From Bacillus sp. ISL-41 (GTDB lineage Bacteria > Bacillota > Bacilli > Bacillales > Cytobacillaceae), in NCBI RefSeq assembly GCF_018613235.1, contig NZ_JAGGQP010000026.1, forward strand, positions 1-64,000: a stretch of 64,000 nt of DNA, in the 5' to 3' direction. The notes below the pieces were generated by a model. That model had not been told where the DNA came from. It saw only the letters and a program-made list of their open reading frames with translations, and ran no database searches. This document shows positions 41,399-50,646 of this stretch, piece after piece (within the stretch, counting starts at the first letter, position 1; every line of letters begins with the position of its first letter). The translations under genes and the position numbers were made by a program.

Positions 41399-41879
41399 TC
41401 TTTTTCATAAATAACAGATAAACACCAATAAGGATCAATGCTGCCGGCCAAAATCTCCATGCTGTCGAAACTCCATTTTCCAATAAACCAAGCCATCCAC
41501 TGACTTTGTCATAAAACAGCAGCAGTCCTGCTAAAATGAGAAAGAGGACGCCGTGGAACAAGCCGTTGCCTGTTTTCTGATATCGCAGCAAAAAGCCAAG
41601 GGCGATGATTAAAATGAAAGCTCCGAGGTGATCGGGCCAGAGTGTGAATTGATTGACCACATGGAAGTGAACACCGAAGCCGACGAGTATCACGCCCGGA
41701 AAGATTGATTCATAATCCCTGCCCCAATAGGCCTGAACTAAAAAGGCGGCTCCGACGATGATCAAAAGTGTCGGCCACGTATAAAATTCATTGAACAACG
41801 ATGCATTTTCTTGCTGAAGATAAAAGTAGATTCCAAATCCGATTAATATAATTGCTGGTATAATTCTCTGATTTTTCAT
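41394..41879 (-). CDS. Small polytopic membrane protein resembling the LiaF/LiaI transmembrane domain
   Basis: A 161-residue protein with about six hydrophobic segments in a repeated pattern of W/P-rich hairpins (TWPTLLIIVGAAFLVQ, LWPDHLGAFILIIALGF, FWPAALILIGVYLLF). This resembles the N-terminal membrane domain of LiaF-type proteins that watch over the cell envelope; no cytoplasmic sensor domain is attached. The ATG following AGCGGTGAAAG is preferred over an upstream in-frame start 20 codons earlier. It is divergent from hemA. Function unknown. Confidence 0.6.
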   Translation of the reverse strand: MKNQRIIPAIILIGFGIYFYLQQENASLFNEFYTWPTLLIIVGAAFLVQAYWGRDYESIFPGVILVGFGVHFHVVNQFTLWPDHLGAFILIIALGFLLRYQKTGNGLFHGVLFLILAGLLLFYDKVSGWLGLLENGVSTAWRFWPAALILIGVYLLFMKKK

Positions 41880-41955
41880 TCTTTCACCGCTTCCAGAAAG
41901 GCTCACTTGAATTAAAGGACAAACTTTGATAAGGTACATTAGGGAGTATGTTTAT

Positions 41956-42091
41956 TTGCTTTTGATATAGTATAAAAGTATAACAAACAGACAGAAAAAA
42001 TAGTCCAATTTAATCAATGCATTTATATATATGTTTTTTCAACAGTTGTTCACATTTACAACGTAAGAAGTAAAAAAACGTCATGTATAAT
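41956..42091 (+). promoter_or_regulatory. Candidate hemA promoters
   Basis: Two options exist in the 259-bp divergent region. One is TTGCTT, 17 nt, TATAAC (41956-41984). The other is a perfect -10 TATAAT at 42086-42091 without a good -35, giving a 40-nt leader. No clear PerR box was seen although PerR controls hemA in B. subtilis. Confidence 0.4.
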
Positions 42092-42138
42092 TGCCTTAGC
42101 CAATTATGCAATTTCTATTGTGGGGGTGTCAATTAATA

Positions 42139-43485
42139 ATGCATATTATCGTTGTTGGTCTTAACTATAAAACTGCCCCTGTCGAAATCCGCGAAAGATT
42201 GACATTTAACGAGGCGAATCTTGGGGAAGCCATGAGTGCCCTTCAGGAAAAGAAGAGCATCCTTGAGAATGTCATCGTATCAACTTGCAACCGTACAGAA
42301 ATATATGCTGTCGTGGATCAGCTTCACACAGGCAGATATTATATCAAAGAGTTTCTATCTGAATGGTTCGGGATCCCTCAGGCAGAATTTACGCCGTTCC
42401 TGTTCATCTATGAACAAGACGGGGCTATTGAGCATTTATTCAAGGTTTCCTGCGGATTGAATTCCATGGTGTTGGGTGAAACCCAAATCCTTGGGCAGGT
42501 GCGTTCAAGCTTCATGCTTGGCCTTGAAAATAACACGACTGGAACGGTATTCAACCAGCTATTCAAACAGGCAGTCACTATTGCCAAGCGCGGCCATTCC
42601 GAAACAGATATCGGCGCGAATGCTGTTTCTGTAAGTTACGCGGCTGTTGAGCTTGCCAAGAAGATTTTCGGCACTCTGGACCAGAAGCATGTCCTGATTC
42701 TTGGTGCTGGGAAGATGGGTGAACTTGCGATCCAGAACCTTCATGCAAATGGTGCGAAGAAGGTAACGGTCATCAACCGTACTTACCAGAAAGCTGAGGA
42801 TTTGGCGAACCGTTTCTCAGGCAAGGCAAAAACACTGGATGAACTTCAAACTGCGCTAGTGGATGCGGATATCCTGATCAGTTCAACAGGTGCGAAGAAC
42901 TTTGTTGTCACGAAGGATATGATGGCAAAGGTCGAGCAAAAGCGAAAAGGAAAACCATTATTTATGGTGGATATTGCGGTGCCGCGTGATCTTGATCCGG
43001 AAATCGCTACGCTTGAAAATGTCTTCCTTTATGATATCGATGATCTAGAGGGCATCGTTGAAGCGAATCTGCAGGAACGTCATAAGGCAGCAGAGAAAAT
43101 TCTGATCATGATTGAAAGTGAGATTGTCCAATTCAAACAGTGGCTTAATACGCTTGGCGTCGTTCCTGTCATCTCAGCATTGAGAGTTAAAGCCCTTTCA
43201 ATCCAGCAAGAAACAATGGATAGCATCGAGCGTAAACTGCCGCATCTATCTGATCGTGATATTAAGGTTCTTAACAAGCATACAAAAAGCATCATCAATC
43301 AGCTCCTTAAAGATCCAATCCTGCAGGCGAAAGAGCTTGCGGCTGGTCCGGATGCTGATGAAGCACTTGATCTATTCGTGAAGATTTTCAATATTGAACA
43401 GCTCGTCGCTGAACAAGAAGGAATGAAAACAGCTGAAACCAAGCAGGTAAAAGTTCCTTCGCCTCAGGCTTCTTTTCAGCCGTAA
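42139..43485 (+). CDS. hemA: Glutamyl-tRNA reductase
   Basis: A 448-residue NADPH-dependent enzyme reducing glutamyl-tRNA to glutamate-1-semialdehyde, the entry to C5-pathway tetrapyrrole synthesis. The catalytic cysteine is in STCNRTE near residue 50, the substrate region is GETQILGQV, and the NADPH fold is [10 protein letters not shown] near residue 190. The C-terminal dimerisation helix is typical. The ATG 11 nt after TGGGGGTG is chosen; an upstream in-frame start at 42106 lies before that site. It is first of hemAXCDBL. Confidence 0.97.
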   Translation: MHIIVVGLNYKTAPVEIRERLTFNEANLGEAMSALQEKKSILENVIVSTCNRTEIYAVVDQLHTGRYYIKEFLSEWFGIPQAEFTPFLFIYEQDGAIEHLFKVSCGLNSMVLGETQILGQVRSSFMLGLENNTTGTVFNQLFKQAVTIAKRGHSETDIGANAVSVSYAAVELAKKIFGTLDQKHVLILGAGKMGELAIQNLHANGAKKVTVINRTYQKAEDLANRFSGKAKTLDELQTALVDADILISSTGAKNFVVTKDMMAKVEQKRKGKPLFMVDIAVPRDLDPEIATLENVFLYDIDDLEGIVEANLQERHKAAEKILIMIESEIVQFKQWLNTLGVVPVISALRVKALSIQQETMDSIERKLPHLSDRDIKVLNKHTKSIINQLLKDPILQAKELAAGPDADEALDLFVKIFNIEQLVAEQEGMKTAETKQVKVPSPQASFQP

Positions 43486-43499
43486 GAGAGGTGGTGCCC

Positions 43500-44333
43500 A
43501 TGGGTGATCTTTATATTACGCGTCTCCATGAAATAACCATTGTGATTTATGCGGCCAGCGTGCTCTTATACTTTATCGATTTTCTTAATAGTAACCGGAG
43601 GGCAAACCAAATTGCCTTCTGGTTACTTGCATTTGTTTGGGGTTTCCAGACGATTTTCCTGTTGTATTACATGATCGACCAAGGCCGGTTCCCAGTTCTG
43701 ACCCTTTTTGAAGGGCTTTACTTTTATGCATGGGTGCTGGTAACGCTGTCGCTGGCAATCAATAAGCTTTTAAAAGTAGATTTTATTGTCTTTTTTACAA
43801 ATATCCTTGGATTCATCATCATGGCGATCCATACATTCGCACCAGTTCAATATGATTCAAATGTTATGTCCGAACAGCTCGTATCGGAACTTTTGCTCAT
43901 CCATATCACGATGGCGATCCTGTCATATGGAGCATTTTCGATCTCAGTGGTCTTTTCGCTGCTATATCTCATTCAATATGACCTTTTAAAGCGAAAAAAG
44001 TGGGGTAAGCTGTTATGGAGGATAACAGATTTAACAAAACTGGATTATTGGTCATACATATTGAATGTCATCGGAGTGCCGATGCTGATCCTGAGCTTGA
44101 TCCTCGGGCTCCAATGGGCGTGGATCAAGGTGCCTGACCTTGCCTGGTATGATGCCAAGCTGATAGGATCATTCATCGTACTCGCTGTCTATAGCATCTA
44201 CCTCTATTTAAGGGTTGGCAAAGAAATGTATGGAAAATCGCTTGCCCTTTGGAATGTCGCATCGTTCCTGATTGTATTAATCAACTTTTTCCTTTTCGGA
44301 AAATTATCATCTTTCCATTTTTGGTACCAATAA
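43500..44333 (+). CDS. hemX: HemX membrane protein (CcsA/cytochrome c assembly-like)
   Basis: A 277-residue integral membrane protein with eight predicted helices. In B. subtilis HemX lowers the cellular level of HemA. The segment ELLLIHITMAILSYGAFSISVVFSLLY and the later LGLQWAW region resemble CcsA-type haem-handling proteins. The ATG follows GAGAGGTGG, with a GTG three codons earlier as alternative. It sits 14 nt after hemA and 12 nt before hemC. Confidence 0.92.
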   Translation: MGDLYITRLHEITIVIYAASVLLYFIDFLNSNRRANQIAFWLLAFVWGFQTIFLLYYMIDQGRFPVLTLFEGLYFYAWVLVTLSLAINKLLKVDFIVFFTNILGFIIMAIHTFAPVQYDSNVMSEQLVSELLLIHITMAILSYGAFSISVVFSLLYLIQYDLLKRKKWGKLLWRITDLTKLDYWSYILNVIGVPMLILSLILGLQWAWIKVPDLAWYDAKLIGSFIVLAVYSIYLYLRVGKEMYGKSLALWNVASFLIVLINFFLFGKLSSFHFWYQ

Positions 44334-44345
44334 TAGGAGGCTGTC

Positions 44346-45281
44346 ATGAGAAAAATTATCGTTGGCTCCAGACGGAGTAAGCTAGCATTGACACAAACAA
44401 ATTGGGTAATTGAGCAGCTGAAAAAACTAGGTGCTCCTTTTGAGTTCGAAGTAAAAGAAATCGTCACAAAAGGAGACAAAATTCTTGATGTGACTCTATC
44501 AAAGGTTGGCGGTAAAGGCCTTTTTGTAAAAGAAATCGAACAGGCTATGCTTGATAAAGAAATTGACATGGCTGTCCACAGCATGAAGGATATGCCTGCC
44601 GTACTTCCTGATGGACTTGTCATCGGATCAATTCCTGAAAGGGAAGACCACCGCGATGTCCTGATTTCCAATGGCCATGTTGCTTTTAAAGATCTGAAAC
44701 CAGGTTCAGTCATCGGAACAAGCAGCCTGCGCAGAAGTGCCCAGCTGCTGGCTCAGCGGCCTGATCTTGAAATGAAGTGGATTCGCGGAAATATCGATAC
44801 AAGGATCGCTAAGCTTGAAACAGAAGACTATGATGGTATTATCCTTGCTGCTGCCGGTTTGAAGCGCATGGGATGGGCCAGTGATACAGTAACTGAGTTC
44901 ATCAATGAGGATATTTGTGTACCAGCTGTCGGCCAGGGCGCGCTTTCGATCGAGTGCCGCGGCGATGATGAAGAGCTTCTTCAATTGCTGGAGAAATTCA
45001 CTTCTGCTGAAACAAGAGCGACAGTCAGGGCTGAAAGATCGTTCCTTCACAAGATGGAGGGTGGCTGCCAGGTGCCGATTGCCGGATATGCATATCTTAA
45101 CGACAAGGAAGAAATTGTCCTTACAGCACTTGTTGGTTCTCCGGATGGAAAGACCATTTTCAAGGAACAGGTTACAGGAACAAACCCAGAGGAGCTGGGA
45201 GAGCTTGCAGCTGACAAGCTGATCAGCCAGGGAGCGAAAGACCTGATCGACCAGGTAAAACAGGAGCTTGATAGTGAATGA
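44346..45281 (+). CDS. hemC: Porphobilinogen deaminase (hydroxymethylbilane synthase)
   Basis: A 311-residue enzyme that joins four porphobilinogens into hydroxymethylbilane. Recognised by [18 protein letters not shown] at the start, [12 protein letters not shown] near residue 80, [13 protein letters not shown], and the cysteine that anchors the dipyrromethane cofactor in [13 protein letters not shown] near residue 240. The ATG follows GGAGG. It overlaps hemD by four bases. Confidence 0.98.
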   Translation: MRKIIVGSRRSKLALTQTNWVIEQLKKLGAPFEFEVKEIVTKGDKILDVTLSKVGGKGLFVKEIEQAMLDKEIDMAVHSMKDMPAVLPDGLVIGSIPEREDHRDVLISNGHVAFKDLKPGSVIGTSSLRRSAQLLAQRPDLEMKWIRGNIDTRIAKLETEDYDGIILAAAGLKRMGWASDTVTEFINEDICVPAVGQGALSIECRGDDEELLQLLEKFTSAETRATVRAERSFLHKMEGGCQVPIAGYAYLNDKEEIVLTALVGSPDGKTIFKEQVTGTNPEELGELAADKLISQGAKDLIDQVKQELDSE

Positions 45282-46054
45282 TTCCAGCGCATTCGCTGCA
45301 AAATAAAACGGTCATGATTCCAAGGGGAAAGGCTCACGCGAAGTCTTTCTCCGAATTGGTTGCAAGCAATGGAGGGATTCCGGTGGAGATCCCTCTTATT
45401 GCCTTTCAGCCGGTTTCAGCATCTGAAAAACTACTTAAAACACTTGCGAAATTACATACCTACGATTGGATCATTTTTACGAGTAATGTGACGGTTGAAA
45501 CCTTTTATTCTTTTTTGAAAAAGGGACAGGCTCTTCTGCCAAGAATAGCCGTAATCGGCGAAAAAACAAAAGAAGTCCTCGTGGACATGGGTGAAATGGT
45601 AGACTTTGTTCCAGAAGAATTTGTTGCAGAAGGCTTTGTCGATGAGTTTTTACCACATGTCAATCAGGGTGATAAAATCCTGATTCCAAAAGGGAACCTG
45701 GCCAGGGATTATATCTCTGCTGCATTGAAAGATAAGGGCGCAATTGTCGATGAAATCATCATCTATGAAACATTCATGCCTGATGAAAGCAGAGGCAAGC
45801 TCGTTAAGATGCTATCTGAAAAAAGTCTTGATATACTTACATTTACAAGCCCTTCTACGATTGACCACTTTATGAAAATCGTTGAGGAAAATCAATTAAG
45901 AGACAAATTGGAGCACTGTATCGTTGCCTGCATCGGCCCTGTATCCAAAAGGAAAGCAGAGCAGCGGGGATTGAAGGTGCATGCCATGCCGGAAAAATAC
46001 ACCGTTGAAGAGATGCTGAAAAGCGTTGCCAAGTTTATAAATATTGGAGGGTAA
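45278..46054 (+). CDS. hemD: Uroporphyrinogen-III synthase
   Basis: A 258-residue two-lobed enzyme that cyclises hydroxymethylbilane with inversion of ring D. Sequence conservation is low in this family, but typical segments are present: [15 protein letters not shown] near residue 65, [12 protein letters not shown], and [10 protein letters not shown] near residue 190 followed by [14 protein letters not shown]. Position between hemC (ATGA overlap) and hemB (3-nt gap) confirms the call. Confidence 0.95.
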   Translation: MIPAHSLQNKTVMIPRGKAHAKSFSELVASNGGIPVEIPLIAFQPVSASEKLLKTLAKLHTYDWIIFTSNVTVETFYSFLKKGQALLPRIAVIGEKTKEVLVDMGEMVDFVPEEFVAEGFVDEFLPHVNQGDKILIPKGNLARDYISAALKDKGAIVDEIIIYETFMPDESRGKLVKMLSEKSLDILTFTSPSTIDHFMKIVEENQLRDKLEHCIVACIGPVSKRKAEQRGLKVHAMPEKYTVEEMLKSVAKFINIGG

Positions 46055-46057
46055 TCC

Positions 46058-47038
46058 ATGAAACATATTGAATTCAGTCGTCACCGCCGTCTTCGCCAAT
46101 CAGCGAATATGCGCGCACTAGTACGTGAAAACTATCTTCGCACTGAAGACCTGATCTACCCGCTTTTTGTCGTTGAAGGAGAAAATGTGAAAAAAGAAGT
46201 TTCTTCAATGCCGGGAGTCTATCAACTATCCCTTGATAACCTGAAAGAAGAAATGACTGAAGTGGATTCTTTGGGCATTAAATCCGTGCTGCTTTTCGGC
46301 GTTCCTGACGAAAAAGATGAAGTAGGCTGTCAGGCATATCATGACCACGGAGTGCTGCAGGAAGCAATTCGAGTCATAAAAAAAGATTTTCCTGATATGG
46401 TTGTCATCGCCGATACATGCCTGTGTGAATACACTAGCCATGGCCATTGCGGCGTCATCGAGGATGGCAAGGTTCTCAATGATCCATCTCTTGAGCTGCT
46501 CGGAAAGACAGCGGTCAGCCAGGCTAAGGCTGGAGCGGACATCATCGCACCATCGAATATGATGGATGGTTTTGTTACAGCGATTCGTTTTGCTTTGGAT
46601 GAAGCAGGATTCCATGATGTGCCGATCATGTCTTACGCTGTAAAATATTCTTCTGCATTTTACGGTCCATTCCGTGAAGCGGCAGAAAGCACACCGCAGT
46701 TCGGTGATCGCAAATCATACCAGATGGATCCGGCAAACCGGATCGAAGCGATGCGCGAAGCTGAATCAGATGTCATGGAAGGTGCAGACTTCCTGATCGT
46801 CAAGCCGGGCATGCCTTACCTGGATATTGTCCGTGACGTAAAAAACAATTTCAACCTGCCTGTTGTCATTTATAATGTCAGCGGTGAATATTCAATGGTC
46901 AAAGCAGCCGCTCAAAATGGCTGGGTCGACGAAAAGAGCATCGTGATGGAAATGCTGACAGGTATGAAGCGCGCAGGGTCAGACCTGATCATTACCTATC
47001 ACGCGAAGGATGCAGCACGCTGGTTGAAGGAACAATAA
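46058..47038 (+). CDS. hemB: Delta-aminolevulinic acid dehydratase (porphobilinogen synthase)
   Basis: A 326-residue TIM-barrel enzyme condensing two 5-aminolevulinates. The Zn-type cysteine cluster [15 protein letters not shown] is present near residues 118-132, so this is a zinc enzyme rather than the Mg-only type. Active-site lysines lie in [16 protein letters not shown] and [11 protein letters not shown]. The ATG follows GGAGGG. It is the fifth gene of the haem operon. Confidence 0.98.
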   Translation: MKHIEFSRHRRLRQSANMRALVRENYLRTEDLIYPLFVVEGENVKKEVSSMPGVYQLSLDNLKEEMTEVDSLGIKSVLLFGVPDEKDEVGCQAYHDHGVLQEAIRVIKKDFPDMVVIADTCLCEYTSHGHCGVIEDGKVLNDPSLELLGKTAVSQAKAGADIIAPSNMMDGFVTAIRFALDEAGFHDVPIMSYAVKYSSAFYGPFREAAESTPQFGDRKSYQMDPANRIEAMREAESDVMEGADFLIVKPGMPYLDIVRDVKNNFNLPVVIYNVSGEYSMVKAAAQNGWVDEKSIVMEMLTGMKRAGSDLIITYHAKDAARWLKEQ

Positions 47039-47124
47039 GGATATAAGGCTTTGCTGATGTCTCTGGCAGTCATAATGGCTGGAACTGAATCGCCGGAGTC
47101 AATTAAATAGAAATGAGGGGTAAT

Positions 47125-48417
47125 ATGCGCTCATATGATAAATCGATAGAAGCTTTCAAGGAAGCGACAGAACTTTTGCCAGGAGGAGTTAACAGTCCAG
47201 TCCGCGCATTCAAGTCTGTCGATATGGATCCTATCTTCATGGAAAAAGGAAAAGGTTCTAAAATCTATGACATTGATGGCAATGAGTATATTGACTATGT
47301 ATTGTCATGGGGACCACTAATCCTTGGACACACCAACGACAAGGTCGTAGAGGGAATCAAGAGAGTGGCGGAGCTTGGGACAAGCTTCGGTGCACCGACA
47401 GTTGTTGAGAATGAGCTTGCACAATTAGTCATTGACCGAGTACCATCGATCGAGATGGTAAGGATGGTATCTTCGGGAACTGAGGCAACGATGAGTGCAT
47501 TGCGCCTGGCCCGCGGGTATACAGGCCGGAATAAAATCCTGAAATTTGAAGGCTGCTACCATGGACATGGAGACTCATTGCTTATTAAAGCTGGCTCAGG
47601 CGTCGCTACACTAGGCTTGCCAGACAGCCCGGGTGTTCCAGAAGGAGTTGCCAAGAACACGATTACAGTACCTTACAATGACCTAGAGAGCGTCCGTTAC
47701 GCATTTGAGCAGTTTGGTGATGATATCGCTGGTGTGATTGTGGAACCAGTAGCCGGAAACATGGGTGTTGTTCCCCCAGTTGAAGGCTTCCTGGAAGGTT
47801 TGCGCGAAATCACCACTCAGTATGGCACAGTTCTTATTTTTGATGAAGTTATGACAGGCTTCCGTGTAGGCTATAACTGTGCGCAGGGCTATTATAATGT
47901 AACACCAGACCTTACATGCCTTGGAAAAGTAATCGGCGGCGGACTTCCTGTAGGTGCATACGGCGGCAAGAGAGAGATAATGGAGCAAATCGCTCCAAGC
48001 GGTCCGATTTACCAGGCGGGAACACTTTCAGGCAACCCGCTCGCGATGACAGCCGGCCTCGAAACGTTGAAGCAGCTGACACCGGAGTCCTACAAAGAAT
48101 TTGAACGCAAAGCTGACATTCTTGAAAAAGGCCTAAAGGCAGCGGCTGAGCAATACGGGATTCCGCATACAATCAACCGCGCAGGCTCAATGATCGGCAT
48201 CTTTTTCACAAATGAAAATGTCATTAATTATGAAGTAGCCAAACAATCGAACCTGGATTTCTTTGCAGCCTACTACCGTGAAATGGCGAACGAAGGAGTC
48301 TTCCTGCCGCCATCACAGTTCGAAGGCTTATTCCTGTCAACAGCACACACAGACGAAGACCTGCAAAAAACAATCGAAGCAGCAGAGAAAGCATTTGCAA
48401 AGCTGCAGAATAAATAA
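47125..48417 (+). CDS. hemL: Glutamate-1-semialdehyde 2,1-aminomutase
   Basis: A 430-residue PLP enzyme that makes 5-aminolevulinate from HemA's product. Typical segments: [54 protein letters not shown] and the PLP-lysine region [17 protein letters not shown] near residue 268. The ATG at 47125 follows GAGGGG; an in-frame ATG four codons earlier precedes that site. It closes the haem operon and is followed by a terminator. Confidence 0.97.
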   Translation: MRSYDKSIEAFKEATELLPGGVNSPVRAFKSVDMDPIFMEKGKGSKIYDIDGNEYIDYVLSWGPLILGHTNDKVVEGIKRVAELGTSFGAPTVVENELAQLVIDRVPSIEMVRMVSSGTEATMSALRLARGYTGRNKILKFEGCYHGHGDSLLIKAGSGVATLGLPDSPGVPEGVAKNTITVPYNDLESVRYAFEQFGDDIAGVIVEPVAGNMGVVPPVEGFLEGLREITTQYGTVLIFDEVMTGFRVGYNCAQGYYNVTPDLTCLGKVIGGGLPVGAYGGKREIMEQIAPSGPIYQAGTLSGNPLAMTAGLETLKQLTPESYKEFERKADILEKGLKAAAEQYGIPHTINRAGSMIGIFFTNENVINYEVAKQSNLDFFAAYYREMANEGVFLPPSQFEGLFLSTAHTDEDLQKTIEAAEKAFAKLQNK

Positions 48418-48424
48418 GCTAATT

Positions 48425-48456
48425 AGACACTCTTCAATTGAAGAGTGTCTTTTTCA
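48425..48456 (+). terminator. Intrinsic terminator of hemAXCDBL
   Basis: AGACACTCTTCA and TGAAGAGTGTCT form a perfect 12-bp stem with almost no loop, followed by TTTTC. Confidence 0.88.
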
Positions 48457-48525
48457 ATTTCAAGGAAAGTGAGGAGTTAGGAATAAAATTGGATTTTAAG
48501 GGATATATCAATTTTTTAAAAAATG

Positions 48526-48826
48526 GCTCTGTTAAAGCTAAAATCTGTTATTACATCCTGTTGATTGTAGTGGAAGGCGCGAAGACTCCTCCGAAAATGC
48601 TAACGCATTTCCATCGTGCGTGGGCAGTTTCGAGGAAGCTCAATCAATGTCCTGCGGGATCAGCTGGACAGGTGAGACCCCACAGACGCCAACGGCGGCG
48701 AGGAGGCTCACCGCCAGCCCCAAGGAAGAATTGCTTATGAAAAAGACGGCAGTTGGTCTTTTTCATATTCTTCCCGCGGAAAGCGAAGCGCCTGGAACGA
48801 AAATCAACAGCCTTGATTAACAGAGC
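48526..48826. mobile_element. MITE-like non-coding element, about 301 bp
   Basis: The ends are perfect 10-bp inverted repeats, GCTCTGTTAA and TTAACAGAGC. Inside them, CTGTTGATT and AATCAACAG form a second inverted pair, with GGAAGGCGCGAAGACTCC on the left and GGAAAGCGAAGCGCCTGG on the right. The GC-rich core includes GGTGAGACCCCACAG and GAGGAGGCTCACCG, which also pair. There is no transposase and no coding sense; ORFs through it are accidental. No convincing target-site duplication was seen. Related palindromic repeats are common in Bacillaceae as far as I recall. Confidence 0.65.
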
Positions 48827-48927
48827 AAAGAATACTTAATTTTAAGGAATTTTAATGACTTTTATAGAATATATCATTCTATGTGTCAAACACAGGACAC
48901 ACCACATCCTTTTTATGTTCTAAATTA

Positions 48928-48956
48928 TCATAAAACTAAATACAGACTCATAAAGT
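48928..48956 (+). promoter_or_regulatory. Candidate sigma-E promoter of spoVID
   Basis: TCATAAA, exactly 14 nt and CATAAAGT resemble the sigma-E elements (TCATATT, 14 nt, CATACAnT). They lie about 50 nt before the spoVID start. B. subtilis spoVID is a sigma-E gene. Confidence 0.6.
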
Positions 48957-49005
48957 GTTAATGACATAGTGATTTTACGTTTAAGGAATGAAAGGAGGAG
49001 TCGCT

Positions 49006-50193
49006 TTGTCTCAGGGGAATCAATCGTGCCTGCGATTTTCATTAGAAGAGTCTGTGTGGTTTCAAAGAGGACAGGAAGTCGCGGAGCTTGTCTCGATTTC
49101 ACTCGATCCGAATATAACCATCCAGGAAAATGAACAATACGTATCCATTCGCGGATCGCTGGAGTTGACTGGGGAATATACATGTCATGAACAGCAGCAA
49201 GAGGACGAAAGTCAAATCGCAGCTCTTAAGTACGTGCATTCTGTCATGGAAAGGGAAGAAGGAGTCTATGAATTCCTTCATCGTTTCCCGGTAGATATCA
49301 CAATTCCAAAAAACCGGATTGAAAGTATCTATGACATCGATATTCAGGTGGAAGGATTTGATTATGTTTTTCCGGAAAAAGACCGCCTGAAGCTGAATGC
49401 TGATCTTGCCATCACTGGCCTGTACGGCGAACAGCAGCATGAAGCCGATCAGGATGCTGACAGTGAAGAGGCGGAGGAACTGGAAGTCAGCTACCGCCAG
49501 GAGGCAACTGCAGAGGTTGATGTTGACGTTGAAACAGAAGCCGAAGCAGAGGAGGAAAACCATAGCCTGGAAGATCGAGATGAACAAGACTTCCCGGAAG
49601 CTCCTGCCTATTCTTTCGTCCAGCAAAATGAAACATTAAATGAACAGGAGGAGCAGGACTCCTACGAAGAAGAATTGTATGCGCCATTTAGGGCAGAAGC
49701 AAAGAAATCGCTAGATGCAGAAGAAGCATCTGAACCTGAATTGCAAGAGCAAAGAGAGCACCAACAAGTTCCTGAGTATGCTTTCAGTGACTTCAGAGGT
49801 GAGCCGGAGCCAGTTGCGGAGGTCGAATTAGAGCAAGAGGAAGTGGAAGTCGAAGTCGAACTGGAGGCAGAGGAGCAGCCACAAGCGGAAAATCAGCCTG
49901 CTGAAATGGAAGAGTCTCCCGAAAGCTCATCCTCTCCAATATTGAAAAAGAAGAAGCCGAATATGAAACAAGGCATTTCAATTGCTGAATTCTTAGCGCG
50001 TAAGGAAGAAGAAACTGAGGTTGCTAAAATAAGAGTGTGCATTGTCCAGCAAGGCGATTCACTTCAATCGATTTCCGAACGATATGATGTGCCAGTCCAG
50101 CAGCTTCTCCGGGTAAATCATCTGAGCATCGACCATGAGGTACATGAAGGCCAGGTACTATATGTTCCAGGAGTCGCGGTTCACAATACTTAA
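49006..50193 (+). CDS. spoVID: Spore coat/encasement morphogenetic protein SpoVID
   Basis: A 395-residue mother-cell protein that directs encasement of the forespore by coat proteins. The conserved N-terminal domain (about residues 1-150) contains FSLEESVWFQRGQEVAELVSISLDP-like sequence and FPVDITIPKNRI. A long, very acidic, low-complexity middle (about residues 150-320) is rich in Glu repeats. A C-terminal LysM domain (about residues 343-392, VQQGDSLQSISERYDVP) binds peptidoglycan or lipid II. It is shorter than the B. subtilis protein (575 residues), mainly in the middle. The TTG follows AAAGGAGG. Confidence 0.9.
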   Translation: MSQGNQSCLRFSLEESVWFQRGQEVAELVSISLDPNITIQENEQYVSIRGSLELTGEYTCHEQQQEDESQIAALKYVHSVMEREEGVYEFLHRFPVDITIPKNRIESIYDIDIQVEGFDYVFPEKDRLKLNADLAITGLYGEQQHEADQDADSEEAEELEVSYRQEATAEVDVDVETEAEAEEENHSLEDRDEQDFPEAPAYSFVQQNETLNEQEEQDSYEEELYAPFRAEAKKSLDAEEASEPELQEQREHQQVPEYAFSDFRGEPEPVAEVELEQEEVEVEVELEAEEQPQAENQPAEMEESPESSSSPILKKKKPNMKQGISIAEFLARKEEETEVAKIRVCIVQQGDSLQSISERYDVPVQQLLRVNHLSIDHEVHEGQVLYVPGVAVHNT

Positions 50194-50236
50194 CACTTTT
50201 CACTTTATAAGTATTAAAATTTTACACTGCGATTTG

Positions 50237-50411
50237 TGTCTAGCTTCAGTGCCTAGCCCCTCGAGACGTTTCGATCCTGCCAATGAAGTCAAAGAACGAC
50301 TTCACTGTCAGGCCCTCTATGGCGCAGGACGTGCAGACCTGCCAGCCACACGATGTGGCGTTTTAGGCGGGCAACACTTGTCGGGGCTGACCAAGGCGCT
50401 TACGCTTTTCT
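50237..50411. repeat. Dispersed intergenic repeat, copy with a ~55-bp internal insertion
   Basis: This copy matches the element at 83-203 (same GAAGTC/GACTTC hairpin and the same 3' end GGCGCTTACGCTTTT). It carries an extra segment of about 55 bp between GGCCCTC and AACACTTGTCGGGGCTGA, which itself contains the hairpin CCACACGATGTGG. It lies immediately downstream of spoVID. Confidence 0.7.
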
Positions 50412-50492
50412 TTGTAGCAACGCCTTGTCCAAAAGGAGGCTGGTTGTCAGGGCTGGCTTGGCTGCTGGCTGGGATTGCTATAGCTTTTAGTA

Positions 50493-50527
50493 TGGGCAGG
50501 TGTCTAACACCTGCCCAGATTTATTTA
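50493..50527 (+). terminator. Terminator-like hairpin in the spoVID-ysxE gap
   Basis: GGGCAGGTGT and ACACCTGCCC form a perfect 10-bp stem with a three-base loop, followed by AGATTTATTTATT. It may end spoVID transcription, which would isolate ysxE. Confidence 0.6.
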
Positions 50528-50564
50528 TTCGAGAATAAAAAGGTATATTGCTCAATTCGAGTAT

Positions 50565-50613
50565 TGTCCAGCTCTTGCGCTTGTCGGGGCTGACCAAGGC
50601 GCTTACGCTTTTC
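50565..50613. repeat. Dispersed intergenic repeat, internally deleted copy
   Basis: Only the two ends of the element remain: TGTCCAGCTC joined directly to TTGTCGGGGCTGACCAAGG and GCGCTTACGCTTTT. It sits 35 bp before ysxE. Confidence 0.65.
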
Positions 50614-50646
50614 TAAATATGATGTCCAGAAAGTAGGCGAGATTCG

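Noticed and set aside
41880-42138. PerR box before hemA
   Set aside because: PerR controls hemA in B. subtilis, but no stretch close to TTATAATNATTATAA is present here.
48438-48740. Open frame of 100 codons after hemL
   Set aside because: It runs through the hemL terminator and the MITE-like element, has no ribosome binding site and no protein-like composition.
50135-50593. Open frame of 152 codons overlapping the end of spoVID
   Set aside because: It is formed by the dispersed repeats and shares its start with spoVID in another frame; no domain or ribosome binding site.
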